Shown: positions 10,078 through 19,714 of the stretch, piece by piece
How positions within the stretch are numbered: the stretch's first letter is position 1
How the letters are laid out: every line of letters begins with the position of its first letter
From: Myxococcaceae bacterium
GTDB lineage: Bacteria > Myxococcota > Myxococcia > Myxococcales > UBA5297
Length of the DNA stretch: 64,000 nt
Reading direction: 5' to 3'
NCBI GenBank assembly: GCA_017500825.1
Contig: JAFVYB010000002.1
Span: 1-64,000, forward strand
Translations under genes and position numbers: made by a program
Notes under the pieces: generated by a model
Database searches by the model: none
Told to the model about the DNA's origin: nothing
Seen by the model: the letters and a program-made list of their open reading frames with translations, nothing else

Positions 10078-11553
10078 ATGAGTCTGAGCCAAAGGGAAAT
10101 CGGTCTGGCGACGCGGGCCCTGGGCGAGTTGGCGGGCGGCGTTGTCCAAAAGATCCAGCTCTGCGCGCCACTGCGGCTGTTCATCGAGCTCCGGCGACCG
10201 GGCCAAAGCGATCGACTCTTCGTCTGCGGCGAAAGCGGGGCGACGCGTCTGCACCTGAGCTGGGACAAGGAATCGAGTCCCGCGCGGCCGTTGGCCTTTC
10301 AGGGGCTTTTGCGCGCGCATCTGACCGGGACGCGGCTCACGGAGATCGAGCAGTTGGTCGATGAACGCGCCGTCACGCTCACGTTTCAGGGGCGGGACTG
10401 CGCGCGGCGCCTCGTCGCCGAGCTGACTGGACGCCACGGCAACTTTTTCCTTCTCGACGACGCGGGAAAGATCCTCGGACTGGCCACGCCCTCCGCCTCC
10501 ACCAGGCGCGATTTGCGCGTCGGGGCGACGTATCAGCCGCCGCTTCCCGTGACGCGGGGCGAGGGGACAGAGAGGCCGGCGCGATTCGAGGGACTGCGGG
10601 GCGCCGAGGCAATCTCGCGGGCGATCGAGGCCACCTATCGGGCGATCGAGGCAGATTCGCGGCGCGAGGCGGAGAGACAGGCGCGGCTCAAACCCCTGCG
10701 CGCGGAACTCAAGCGGACAGAGCGGGCCATCGAGCGGGCGCGCGGGGACCTCCAACGCTGCGGCGCGGCAGAGGACGAACTCAGGCGCGGCAACCTGCTC
10801 AAGGCCAACCAGCACCTCATCGCGCGGGGACAACGGGAGGCGCGGCTCGTCGAATACACGCCCGAGGGCGCGCGGGAGGTGACGCTCCAGCTCGATCCGG
10901 CGCTCACGCCACAACAGGAAATCGAGGCGGCGTTTCGGCGCTATCGGCGCTGGACGAGCGGGCGAGAGAAGGCGGCGGCGCGGATCGCGGTTCTGGAGGA
11001 GAGGCTGCGGGCGATCGAGGCGCGACTGGCCGCAGTCGAGGCCGTGGACGCCAAAGGCGAGGCGGCGGGCGTGGACCTGGATGTGGAAGGCATGGCGGGC
11101 GGGCGACATCGACCGAAGCCGACGGCGCCTGGCGATCGCGAGGCCAGGACAAGGGGGGCACTTCCCTTTCGCGAGTTCATGTCCGCGGCCGGACAACGCG
11201 TCTGGGTCGGGCGTTCGGCCAGGCACAACGACGCGCTCACCTTCAAATGCGCCAAGGGCAACGATCTGTGGCTGCACGTGCGCGGTCTGAGCGGTTCGCA
11301 TGTCGTCATCCCGCTGAAGCGCGGCGAAGAGGCGAGTGAAGAGACGCTGCGCGACGCCTGTCAGCTCGCCCGGCACTTTTCGAGCGCGCGCGACGAGGCG
11401 GCGGAGGTGTCGTGGACGCGGGTCAAGTTCGTCCGTCGGCAAAAGGACGGCGCTCCCGGTGCTGTCACCTATTCGCAGGAGCGGACGCGGCTCATCCGGC
11501 CCGACAAAAAACGGCTCTCCAGGCTGCTCGGCGAGCCATTTGCCGATGCCTAA
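10078..11553 (+). CDS. rqcH: RqcH/NFACT family ribosome-associated quality control protein
   Basis: A homologue of bacterial RqcH (FbpA/NEMF/Tae2 family), which binds 50S subunits carrying stalled peptidyl-tRNA and directs C-terminal alanine tailing. An NFACT-N-like region opens with LGELAGGVVQKIQ, a coiled-coil-like Arg/Glu-rich stretch occupies roughly residues 180-300, and an NFACT-R (DUF814) domain lies in the last 130 residues: FMSAAGQRVWVGRSARHND, then NDLWLHVRG and GSHVVIPL. At 491 residues it is shorter than Gram-positive RqcH (about 570). The segment LTEIEQLVDERAVTLTF aligns with the place of the functional Asp-Arg pair, which here reads Glu-Arg. The gene stands alone, divergent from the cDPG-synthetase-like gene. 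Confidence 0.85.
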   Translation: MSLSQREIGLATRALGELAGGVVQKIQLCAPLRLFIELRRPGQSDRLFVCGESGATRLHLSWDKESSPARPLAFQGLLRAHLTGTRLTEIEQLVDERAVTLTFQGRDCARRLVAELTGRHGNFFLLDDAGKILGLATPSASTRRDLRVGATYQPPLPVTRGEGTERPARFEGLRGAEAISRAIEATYRAIEADSRREAERQARLKPLRAELKRTERAIERARGDLQRCGAAEDELRRGNLLKANQHLIARGQREARLVEYTPEGAREVTLQLDPALTPQQEIEAAFRRYRRWTSGREKAAARIAVLEERLRAIEARLAAVEAVDAKGEAAGVDLDVEGMAGGRHRPKPTAPGDREARTRGALPFREFMSAAGQRVWVGRSARHNDALTFKCAKGNDLWLHVRGLSGSHVVIPLKRGEEASEETLRDACQLARHFSSARDEAAEVSWTRVKFVRRQKDGAPGAVTYSQERTRLIRPDKKRLSRLLGEPFADA

Positions 11554-11757
11554 AACCAGCGTTGACCCTCTCTGGGCGCGCTCCTAAGAGACCGCCGCTT
11601 TTTCGCGGCCCCTCTCGGCAGCGCTCTCGCCCCATCCACCTCATTTCAGACAGGGAAATTTCATGCGCGCCTCGCACTCACACGTCCTCACCGCGACGCG
11701 ACCCGCCGGCGAACAGCCGCGACGGCTCTGTGAACAACGACTTCTGGAGGTCGCGCG

Positions 11758-13032
11758 ATGACTGCGGGCGACGCACGGCTGGATGGCTTCTACCTGGTGA
11801 TCGACAAGGTCCAGGTCGGCCCCCTGAGCGAGGCCCAGATCCGGGCGCAGCTGGCGTCGGGCAAGCTCCACCCCGGGACCTTTGTCTGGCGCAGCGGCAT
11901 GGGCGAGTGGCGTCGGGCAGAGGACGTGAAGGCGTTTCAGGCGCTCTTCGACGAACCGCCGCCCCCGCCGCCGACAGAGGACGCGCCCCCCGCAAAGAAG
12001 GCCAAGCGCGCGAAGCCCAAGGCCGAGACGGTGGAAGACCCATGGTTTCAGGCCTCTTCAGCGCCATCGCCGTCGTCGGAAAAGAATGTCGACGACGATC
12101 CCTTTGCCGCGCTCAGCGCCCAGGCCGACGAAGCGGCGCCTTCGCAAAACAACAGCGCCTTCGAGGTGGGCGAGCAGACGCGCTTCTTCATGATTCAGGC
12201 GGGGATGACGCAGAAGCAGCGCAACCCGCCTTGGAAGATCGCCCTCTTCATCGCTCTCTTCATCGGCGTGCCGGCTGGCGCGCTGTTCGCGATGTCGCAG
12301 ATCACGGTCAAACAGACCGTCTTCAACGAGGAGACGGGCCAGGACGAGGTCGTCGAGGTGACGATGCTCTCCGAGGTCTCGGACGGCATCTCTGATCTGC
12401 GCAACACGTTGCTCGGCATCGGCAAGGAGAAGCCGGAGAAGGAGCAGGCGGCCAAGCGACGCAAGCGCGTCAAAAAGCCCGCCAAGGAAGCCTCGCTCGC
12501 GCCCCCGACGGCACTGAACATCCCGGCCGACGTGGCGCCGCCATCCTCTCCCGACGAAGCGCTCAACCAGCGCATCGCCCTCGGCCCGGAGGTTTCGAAG
12601 ACCGATTTCGACTTCAAAGCCGCGCAGTCGGATAGCGCCCGCGCGCTCGCGCTCTACCAGAGTGGGGACAAGGTCCTGACCGGCCCTATTGGCCGCAAGG
12701 ACAAGTCGAGCGGTGGACCTGGACTCGATGGCGCGCCGGCGCTGGCGCCCGAGGTGATGGCCGAGGTGATTGGCCGCAACCAGAAGGCTTTTCAGCGCTG
12801 CACGGAGAACGAGCTCAGGCGCAACCCGCGCTTCAAGGGCGGCAAGATCAACCTGACCTTGACGATCGGCAGCTCGGGCATGGTGACGCAGGCCAAGATC
12901 GATCGCGCCGACATTGGCGAGGCAGAGATCGGCACCTGCCTCAAGCAGAGCGCCCGCCGCATCGTCTTCCCCTCCTTCGAAGGCGAGCCCTTCGATCTGG
13001 AGGTTCCGCTCGTGCTGACGGCCGGTTTTTGA
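11758..13032 (+). CDS. GYF_2 domain protein with AgmX/PglI-type C-terminal domain
   Basis: A 424-residue cell-envelope protein of a kind common in Myxococcota. Residues about 8-65 form a GYF_2 (DUF4339) module: GFYLVIDKVQVGPLSEAQIR ending in WRSGMGEWRRAEDV. A Pro/Lys-rich linker and one membrane segment (about 157-180, ALFIALFIGVPAGALFAMSQ) follow, then a charged linker. From about residue 340 there is a TonB-like AgmX/PglI C-terminal domain with ALAPEVMAEVIGRNQKAFQR, INLTLTIGSSGMV and IVFPSF. Family members include gliding-motility proteins of Myxococcus. Topology suggests a cytoplasmic GYF_2 module and a periplasmic C-terminus, so it may link an inner-membrane machine to the outer layers. 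Partners are not visible. Confidence 0.85.
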   Translation: MTAGDARLDGFYLVIDKVQVGPLSEAQIRAQLASGKLHPGTFVWRSGMGEWRRAEDVKAFQALFDEPPPPPPTEDAPPAKKAKRAKPKAETVEDPWFQASSAPSPSSEKNVDDDPFAALSAQADEAAPSQNNSAFEVGEQTRFFMIQAGMTQKQRNPPWKIALFIALFIGVPAGALFAMSQITVKQTVFNEETGQDEVVEVTMLSEVSDGISDLRNTLLGIGKEKPEKEQAAKRRKRVKKPAKEASLAPPTALNIPADVAPPSSPDEALNQRIALGPEVSKTDFDFKAAQSDSARALALYQSGDKVLTGPIGRKDKSSGGPGLDGAPALAPEVMAEVIGRNQKAFQRCTENELRRNPRFKGGKINLTLTIGSSGMVTQAKIDRADIGEAEIGTCLKQSARRIVFPSFEGEPFDLEVPLVLTAGF

Positions 13033-13081
13033 GGGCGTTGACAGGCTTGGTGAGCGCCCTGGCGGGTGGGCTTTTGGCGCC

Positions 13082-13110
13082 TTGACCCCAGCAGTTGGCC
13101 GGGCTAGTCG
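13082..13110 (+). promoter_or_regulatory. Candidate promoter giving a near-leaderless ptsN transcript
   Basis: TTGACC (13082-13087), a 17-bp spacer and TAGTCG (13105-13110). The ptsN ATG begins nine bases after the -10 box and has no Shine-Dalgarno sequence. A similar arrangement precedes the gene at 44682. Confidence 0.45.
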
Positions 13111-13119
13111 CCCGCCGCC

Positions 13120-13581
13120 ATGAAAATCACCGAGTTTCTCGCGCCCGAATCGATCGTCAGTTCGTTGAGCGCCACGGACAAGCCAGCCGTGGTCGCCGAG
13201 CTGTGTGGCGTCCTCGAAAAGCGCGTCTGTGCGGTGAACGGCAAAGACCTCCCGGCCATCCTGCTCGATCGAGAGCACCTCTCCTCGACCGGTATCGGCG
13301 AAGGCGTGGCCATCCCTCACGGCAAGGTCGCGGGACTCTCCTGTCTCGTCGCCGCCTTTGGCGTCTCGCGCCGCGGGGTCGACTTCAACGCCATCGACGG
13401 CAAGCCGACCCACCTCTTCTTCGCCCTGCTCGCGCCAGAAAACTCGGCGGGCATCCACCTCAAGGCGTTGGCGCGCATCAGCCGCATCTTCAAAAACCCC
13501 GCCTTCCGCCGCTCCATCCTCGACGCGCCCGACGCGCAGGCCATCTACGACATCATCTCGGCCGAAGACGCGCGGGTCTAA
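13120..13581 (+). CDS. ptsN: PTS IIA component, nitrogen-regulatory (PtsN/EIIA-Ntr) type
   Basis: A 153-residue EIIA domain of the fructose/mannitol fold. The phospho-accepting His is H67 in GEGVAIPHGK, and HLKALARISRIF matches the family. Proteins of this type receive phosphate from an HPr-like protein and act as regulators rather than transporters. hprK starts 33 bases downstream, which suggests a PTS-derived regulatory unit. HPr, enzyme I and any sugar permease are absent from the window. No ribosome site is visible; a candidate promoter lies immediately upstream. Confidence 0.93.
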   Translation: MKITEFLAPESIVSSLSATDKPAVVAELCGVLEKRVCAVNGKDLPAILLDREHLSSTGIGEGVAIPHGKVAGLSCLVAAFGVSRRGVDFNAIDGKPTHLFFALLAPENSAGIHLKALARISRIFKNPAFRRSILDAPDAQAIYDIISAEDARV

Positions 13582-13614
13582 AGGCGACGTGGGCGGCGAG
13601 GTAGCGACAGAGCG

Positions 13615-14577
<963 letters not shown>

Positions 14578-14619
14578 GCGCCGCGTCGCGCCCGCCTTTC
14601 ACCTCACAGAGGAACCACC

Positions 14620-14964
14620 ATGAGCGACTGCCTGTTTTGCCGCATCCGCGACGGCCTCATCCCTTCGCCCAAGCTCTACGAGGACGAGCTCTGTTTCGCG
14701 ATTGCCGACATCTCGCCGCAGGCGCCGACGCACCTTCTAATCCTGCCCAAAAAGCACATCGCCTCGCTCGACGCGCTGACCGACGATGACGCGCCCATCG
14801 TGGGACATCTCATCGCGGTGGCCGCGCGCCTGGCACGGGACAAGGGCTTTGCCGAGGACGGCTATCGGGTGGCGATCAATTGCAACGCGCACGGTTGTCA
14901 GACCGTTTTCCACCTGCACGTCCACCTGCTCGGCGGTCGGCAGATGGGTTGGCCGCCAGGCTGA
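14620..14964 (+). CDS. HIT family (HinT-like) nucleotide hydrolase
   Basis: A 114-residue histidine-triad protein, probably a purine nucleoside phosphoramidase. The triad HLHVHLL is at residues 98-104, and CLFCRI at the start gives the CxxC pair found in zinc-binding members. GAGG precedes the ATG. It follows hprK by 42 bases, and the next gene starts directly after its stop codon, so it is likely co-transcribed with both. Confidence 0.93.
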   Translation: MSDCLFCRIRDGLIPSPKLYEDELCFAIADISPQAPTHLLILPKKHIASLDALTDDDAPIVGHLIAVAARLARDKGFAEDGYRVAINCNAHGCQTVFHLHVHLLGGRQMGWPPG

Positions 14965-15897
14965 ATGCGCCGCGCGCCGATTCTCGCCCTGGGCGTTTCT
15001 CTCGGGGTTCACGCCCTCGTCCTGATGGCCGTCCTCTGGCTGCCCCGGCCAACGCCTCTGGCTGTGACGCCGTCGCACGCTGTGTCGTCGCGCGCGCCGT
15101 CGATTGTCGGCTTCGAGGTGGTGGCCCAACCGACAGCGCCGTCGTTTTCCCAAGGCGGGACATCGGCTGACGTGTCTGGGATCGCGCCTCTCGCGCCTGT
15201 CGCCTCGCCAAAAATAAAAAAGCGCGAGGTCCAGCGCCCCGCGCCGCGTCGGATGAAACCGCCCCGGAAAGCCGCCCCTGAAGCGTCTCCCCCGCCTTTC
15301 CCTCTCAGGTCAGTGGCGTCCGAGCCGTCGCCAGAGCGCGCGCCCAACGCGTCCAAAACGTCCGAGGCAGCTGTCGCGCATGTCGGGAAGACGGCGGTTT
15401 GGGCGGCGAGCGATTCACTGTCCAGCGAGGAAGTCGCGACGCGGGCTTCAGGGGTGGACGCCGCGACTGACGCGCCGGTTGCCGTCGAAGGCGACGCGCC
15501 TGTTCCCGACTTGTCCGCGACGACTTCGATGAACGCGGTGAACTCGGCGGATTCGGCGACCGCGGGCCCGATCGCCTCGACCGAAACGGCCTTCAAGTCT
15601 GGGCAGAGTCAAAGCGTCGGCGCCGAAGTCCTGCGCGCCATCACCGATCGCCTGGCTGATGCGGCCTCTGTCTGCTACCCGCGCGCGTCTCAAAGGCGCG
15701 GTCACGAAGGCGTGGCCCAGATGCGCTTTTGCCTCGATGAAAACGGCGCTCCCCACCAGATCGCCCTCGTCCACTCGTCCGGCCGCCCGCAACTCGACGC
15801 CGCCGCCCGCTGCGCCATCGAACGCGCCGCGCCCTTTCCGTCTCTGCCGGGCCAGTGTCTGACCGTTCCCATCCGCTTCGCCCTGCGCCGTCGATGA
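14965..15897 (+). CDS. TonB family protein
   Basis: A 310-residue protein built like TonB. It has a short cytoplasmic N-terminus, one membrane anchor (about residues 7-27), a long Pro/Ala/Ser-rich periplasmic stretch, and a C-terminal TonB domain from about residue 225 with GVAQMRFCLDENGAPHQIAL, PQLDAAARCAIERAAPF and VPIRFALRRR at the end. Four Cys in the last 90 residues could form disulfides. The ATG directly follows the stop codon of the HIT gene, implying translational coupling. No ExbB, ExbD or TonB-dependent receptor is in the window, so the energised partner is unknown. Confidence 0.82.
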   Translation: MRRAPILALGVSLGVHALVLMAVLWLPRPTPLAVTPSHAVSSRAPSIVGFEVVAQPTAPSFSQGGTSADVSGIAPLAPVASPKIKKREVQRPAPRRMKPPRKAAPEASPPPFPLRSVASEPSPERAPNASKTSEAAVAHVGKTAVWAASDSLSSEEVATRASGVDAATDAPVAVEGDAPVPDLSATTSMNAVNSADSATAGPIASTETAFKSGQSQSVGAEVLRAITDRLADAASVCYPRASQRRGHEGVAQMRFCLDENGAPHQIALVHSSGRPQLDAAARCAIERAAPFPSLPGQCLTVPIRFALRRR

Positions 15898-15994
15898 GTC
15901 CCACCGTTGTCCACCACCGCCGCTGACCGCGCGCTTTCGTTGGCGACAAACGGCCGGGACGAAAAAAACGCGCGGCTTTTTGCAAGCGACCGCC

Positions 15995-17128
15995 ATGAAC
16001 ACCTCTCAAACGCCCTCTCTCGAACACCTCCTCGGCCAGCGGCGAATCGTCGTCTGCTGCGGCGCGGGGGGCGTGGGCAAGACGACGACCTCGGCGGCAC
16101 TGGGACTGGCGGCGGCGCGACTTGGCAGGCGTTCGCTCGTCCTCACCATCGATCCGGCGCGGCGACTGGCGCAGGCCATGGGGCTTCCAGACTGCGCGCG
16201 CGAACCCACCGCGATCGACGGCGAACGGCTCCATCCACTCGGCATCGAGGAGGGGCTCTTGCACGCCTGGACACTGCTGCCGGAAGTCGTCTTCGAGCAG
16301 ATGGTGCTGGAACTCGCGCCCACGCCCGACGCCGCCCGACGCGTCCTCGACAACCGCATCTGCCGCCTGCTCTCGCGCATGACCGCCGGGATGCAGGAAT
16401 ACACGGCGGCCGAAGCCGTCCACCGCCTGGCCACCTCGGGCGACTACGACCTCGTGGTCCTCGACACGCCGCCCTCGCGCAACGCCCTCGACTTCCTCGT
16501 CGCGCCGGGACGCATCGCCAGCTTTCTCGACGAGCGCATCGTCTCTCTCTTTCTCTCCGGAGGCAGGCGGCGCGGGATGATCGCGCGCAAGGCCCGGGAG
16601 GTCATCGACGCCGTCTTTGTCCGCGTCTTTGGCAAGGGCTTTCACGAGGAGCTCTTCGACTTCATCGACGCCTTTTCCGGCATGTTCTCGTCGATGCGCG
16701 CCCACGCCGACGGGGTGAAGGCCCATCTGGAGTCGGAGGAGGCCGCCTTTCTCGTCATCACGGCACAGGGCACGACCATCACCCAGGAGTCGCTGTTCAT
16801 GCGCGACCGCATCCGACAGATGCGCTTCCCGTTTCGCGGCTTCATCCTCAACCGCAGCCTCGCCGGCGGCGACGAACCCCTCTCGCCAGAGTCGCTGACC
16901 CTGCCTTCGTCCGCCATCGAATCAGGCCTGAGCGCGGACGACCTCCACGCCCTCGCCGAGGTGGAGCGCTGGCAGGCGCGGCTGGATCGAGAGCACCTCG
17001 AGCTTTTGCGACGAGAGGCGGCAGAAGGTGCCTTCGCATTGGCGGCACCGCATTTGGGCAGCGCCATCGAAGATCTCGCCGGGCTCGATTTGCTGGCGCA
17101 GGGCCTGATCGCGGCGCGCGCGGATTGA
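15995..17128 (+). CDS. ArsA/Get3-like ATPase
   Basis: A 377-residue P-loop ATPase of the ArsA/Get3 branch of the SIMIBI class. The deviant Walker A CCGAGGVGKTTTSAA occurs near residue 30, and VLTIDPARRLAQAMG and DLVVLDTPPSRNALDFL follow as in the family. ArsA energises arsenite export, but many bacterial single-domain members have no arsenic context. None of arsR, arsB or arsC is here, so the substrate is unknown. The ATG at 15995 is chosen over one 15 bases upstream because family similarity begins after it. It converges on the Rsm22-like gene. Confidence 0.85.
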   Translation: MNTSQTPSLEHLLGQRRIVVCCGAGGVGKTTTSAALGLAAARLGRRSLVLTIDPARRLAQAMGLPDCAREPTAIDGERLHPLGIEEGLLHAWTLLPEVVFEQMVLELAPTPDAARRVLDNRICRLLSRMTAGMQEYTAAEAVHRLATSGDYDLVVLDTPPSRNALDFLVAPGRIASFLDERIVSLFLSGGRRRGMIARKAREVIDAVFVRVFGKGFHEELFDFIDAFSGMFSSMRAHADGVKAHLESEEAAFLVITAQGTTITQESLFMRDRIRQMRFPFRGFILNRSLAGGDEPLSPESLTLPSSAIESGLSADDLHALAEVERWQARLDREHLELLRREAAEGAFALAAPHLGSAIEDLAGLDLLAQGLIAARAD

Positions 17129-17173
17129 GAAGCGACGCCTGAGCGCCGACCGTTGGCCGTGGATTCGCCGTTC

Positions 17174-18295
17174 TCAGGTCTTGGCGAACTCGACGCGGCT
17201 GTCCGGTCCCAGCGACAGGCCATCGCCCTTCTCTTCGCAGCCCTCGACGCGCACGAGATCGCCGCGCTGCAGCCGGGCAAAGCGCCTGTTGGCGTCGCTG
17301 AGGTGCTTGGTCTGCAGAGAGAGCCCCACGCGCCCGCGCGGACCGCATCCCATGAAGCGCTGGCGGCCCTTGGAGGCGAGCGGCTCGGAGACGATGCGGA
17401 AGAGCGCCGGATCTTCGGGACAGGCTGGCGACTCGGCGACGCGCCCAAAGACCATGGCCGTCATCTTCAGCGATTCCTTGTGCAGGCCTGCCGCGCGCGC
17501 CAGCGAGGCGATGAACTCGGGGGGCTCCCAGGGGATTTCGGCGTGGCACCAGTCGCTCGCCTTGACGAGTGCCGGACACGACGCGCGGTAGAGGCAGGGG
17601 CTGAGCGGGACGATGCCGCGCGTCAGGAGCAGGTTGCGCACTGCGAGCATGGCCCGCGAGGTTTCGCGCAGCGCAGGTTCGAGGATGAGCACGCGTCCAC
17701 CGGGCGCCACGCGTTCAAAGGCGCGTTCGACAAGTCCGGCGCGACGAGGCGTGGCGTCGGGTTGGCCGCTCCACAGCTCGTTGAGGAGATGGCCCGCCAT
17801 GACGAGATCGAAGCTGCCCTCCGGGACCGGTTGGTTGGCCGCCTTCCACACGCGGATGGAGAGCGACTCCCCACGGCGGACCGCGATTTGGCGGGCGATT
17901 TCCAGCGCGGCCTCGCTGCGATCGGCGGCGGTGACTGTGCGGACGCCATGATCGAGCGCGGCGAAGGCCATCGGGCCTGGTCCACTGCCCAAATCGAGCG
18001 CGCTGCGCGGACGCGTCGGGAGGGAGCGCAGGGCGTGGCGCGCCTGGGCGTAGGAGATGGGCCAATAGAAGAGCAGGTAGGCGCCGAGGAGCGACGGCTC
18101 GTCCATGTAGCGGCTGCCAGCGAGATCGCGCGCGCCGGTCAGACCGCGGGAGAGTTTGCGCACGCCAGAAGCGACTTCGCGCAGTTCGCCAGGCAGCAGC
18201 CGATCGTCCGGTCCGGAGCCGCGCCTGTGGGCGTCGCGCCAAACGTCGAGGAGGGTGGGAATCCAGCGGGAAAGATCGCGGGCGATGGGGTCCAT
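17174..18295 (-). CDS. Rsm22/METTL17-like methyltransferase with four-cysteine region
   Basis: A 373-residue protein resembling the mitochondrial small-subunit assembly factor Rsm22/METTL17 and its bacterial relatives. The SAM-binding motif is DLGSGPGPMAF at residues 101-111; before it lies YLLFYWPISYAQARHAL and after it GHLLNELW. Cysteines at 234 (SPC), 240 (ASC), 250 (DWC) and 317 (MGCG) are placed much like the four that hold a [4Fe-4S] cluster in METTL17. A basic C-terminal part follows. The ATG at 18295 is chosen over one 66 bases upstream because the extra residues are low-complexity Arg-rich. It lies opposite the ylxP-rbfA-truB cluster, fitting a ribosome-assembly role. Confidence 0.8.
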   Translation of the reverse strand: MDPIARDLSRWIPTLLDVWRDAHRRGSGPDDRLLPGELREVASGVRKLSRGLTGARDLAGSRYMDEPSLLGAYLLFYWPISYAQARHALRSLPTRPRSALDLGSGPGPMAFAALDHGVRTVTAADRSEAALEIARQIAVRRGESLSIRVWKAANQPVPEGSFDLVMAGHLLNELWSGQPDATPRRAGLVERAFERVAPGGRVLILEPALRETSRAMLAVRNLLLTRGIVPLSPCLYRASCPALVKASDWCHAEIPWEPPEFIASLARAAGLHKESLKMTAMVFGRVAESPACPEDPALFRIVSEPLASKGRQRFMGCGPRGRVGLSLQTKHLSDANRRFARLQRGDLVRVEGCEEKGDGLSLGPDSRVEFAKT

Positions 18296-18612
18296 GGTGT
18301 CGGAAGGCTTTCTTCGGGCAGGGCTCCGCCAACGGAATCGCCGCGTCGGGGAAGCGCTCACACCGCGTTCGGGTTCGGGAGAGAGGCGTGCGCGCGCGCC
18401 CGGGGCGACTTTGGGGCGGGGCGAGAGGGCGGCGCTCCTTGCGCTGAAAAGGCGGCAGGGTCAACCGGCGCGCTCTGGACGTTCGAGGGAAAGCGAGTTG
18501 AGGCGCCGCGCGGGGCTGAAGTAGAAGGCGCGCCCTTTTTTCCGGCCCCCTGGCGGGCACTTCCGCCGCCATCCCCCTCTTTTCTCCGCCCTTTTCCCAG
18601 CGAGTCACCGCC

Positions 18613-19218
18613 ATGTTCGTCGCCGTCGCCCGCATCGCGATCGCCCTTCCCGAGGCGCGTTCCCTCAAGGGCAAGCGCCAGGTCGTCCACCGCATCGTCG
18701 AGCGCGTGCGCGCCCAGTTCAACGCCAGCATCGCCGAGGTGGAGGACAACGATGTCTGGCAGCGCGCCATCATCGGCATCGCCGTGGTCGGCAACGAGCA
18801 GGGCTTCGTCCAGTCGTGCATCGACAAAATCCTGGGCTTCATCGAGGCGCTCTACGTGGCGCCCATCGTCTCGCGCGCCGTCGAAGTCGTGCCGCTGGGA
18901 TCGTCGCTCTTTGCCCGCCCTGAATGGGAAAAGCTGGAGGCCAAGATCGAGCAGGACCTGGCCGACGAGCGGGATCGTGACGCGAAGGCCAACCCCGCCC
19001 CCGAGGCAGACCCCCAGGAGCGCGAGACCTGGCCCGGCGTGCGCACGCTGGCCGATGTCGAGGGCACCGACGATCCGGAGATGGCGACCTTCCGCGCGCC
19101 CGCGCCCAAGAGCAAACGCGGCGGACGCGCCAAGTCGATCAAGGAGATGAGCGAGGCGGAACGCGCTCAGGCGCTCGACGCGCTGCGGGCCCAGATGAAG
19201 CGGCCCAAGGATTCCTAG
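18613..19218 (+). CDS. YlxP-like (DUF503) protein
   Basis: The first 95 residues match the DUF503/YlxP family found beside rbfA and infB in many bacteria: LPEARSLKGKRQVVHRIVER, VAEVEDND-like IAEVEDNDVWQRA and IGIAVVGNE. The 201-residue length is about twice the usual, because a charged tail with ETWPGVRTLADVEGTDDPE and a basic SKRGGRAKSI stretch is added. The function is unknown; gene order ties it to translation or ribosome maturation. rbfA begins 60 bases downstream. Confidence 0.85.
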   Translation: MFVAVARIAIALPEARSLKGKRQVVHRIVERVRAQFNASIAEVEDNDVWQRAIIGIAVVGNEQGFVQSCIDKILGFIEALYVAPIVSRAVEVVPLGSSLFARPEWEKLEAKIEQDLADERDRDAKANPAPEADPQERETWPGVRTLADVEGTDDPEMATFRAPAPKSKRGGRAKSIKEMSEAERAQALDALRAQMKRPKDS

Positions 19219-19278
19219 ATTTTTCCCGTCTGACGGCGCGGCAAAGGACGCCGACCGGGAAGAGAGGTTGAACACGTC

Positions 19279-19710
19279 ATGGCAACACACTCGCGGACAG
19301 AGCGCGTCGCGGCGCTGATCCAGGAGGAATTGGGGCGCATCTTCGCGCGTGGGCTCAAGGATCCGCGCGTCGGTTTCATCACCCTCACAGGCGCCAAGGT
19401 GTCGCCCGACCTGCGCGAAGCCTGGGTCTACTACACGGTCCATGGCGGCGAAGCGGAGCGGACGCGGACCGCCCAGGGACTCATGGCGGCGCGCGGCTAT
19501 CTCAGGCGCGAACTCGGCGCCAACCTCTCGCTGCGCGTGACCCCCGACCTGCACTTCGTCATCGACAAGGCCATCGACCACGGCGCGCGCATCGACGAGC
19601 TCATCCAGCAGGTCCACCAGGCGGACGCGGCGCGCGCGGCGGAAGGCGAGGCCTTTGCGGCAGAGGGCGAACTCCCAGTGGCTCGAAATGCGGACGGCGA
19701 CGACGAGTGA
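19279..19710 (+). CDS. rbfA: 30S ribosome-binding factor A
   Basis: RbfA binds immature 30S subunits near 16S helix 1 and is needed for late maturation and cold adaptation. The 143-residue product shows the family pattern: SRTERVAALIQEELGRIF, DPRVGFITLTGAKVSPDLR, AWVYYTV, RGYLRRELGANLSLR and PDLHFVIDKAIDHGARID. The C-terminal 25 residues are an acidic extension. truB follows by five bases, the normal pairing. Confidence 0.95.
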   Translation: MATHSRTERVAALIQEELGRIFARGLKDPRVGFITLTGAKVSPDLREAWVYYTVHGGEAERTRTAQGLMAARGYLRRELGANLSLRVTPDLHFVIDKAIDHGARIDELIQQVHQADAARAAEGEAFAAEGELPVARNADGDDE

Positions 19711-19714
19711 GCGG

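Noticed and set aside
15995-17128. Arsenic-resistance locus
   Set aside because: Only an ArsA/Get3-like ATPase is present; no arsR, arsB, arsC or arsD nearby, so the arsenic role is unsupported.
17153-19150. 665-codon plus-strand frame opposite the Rsm22-like gene and running into ylxP
   Set aside because: It crosses two well-supported genes and an intergenic region with low-complexity sequence; no domain is seen.
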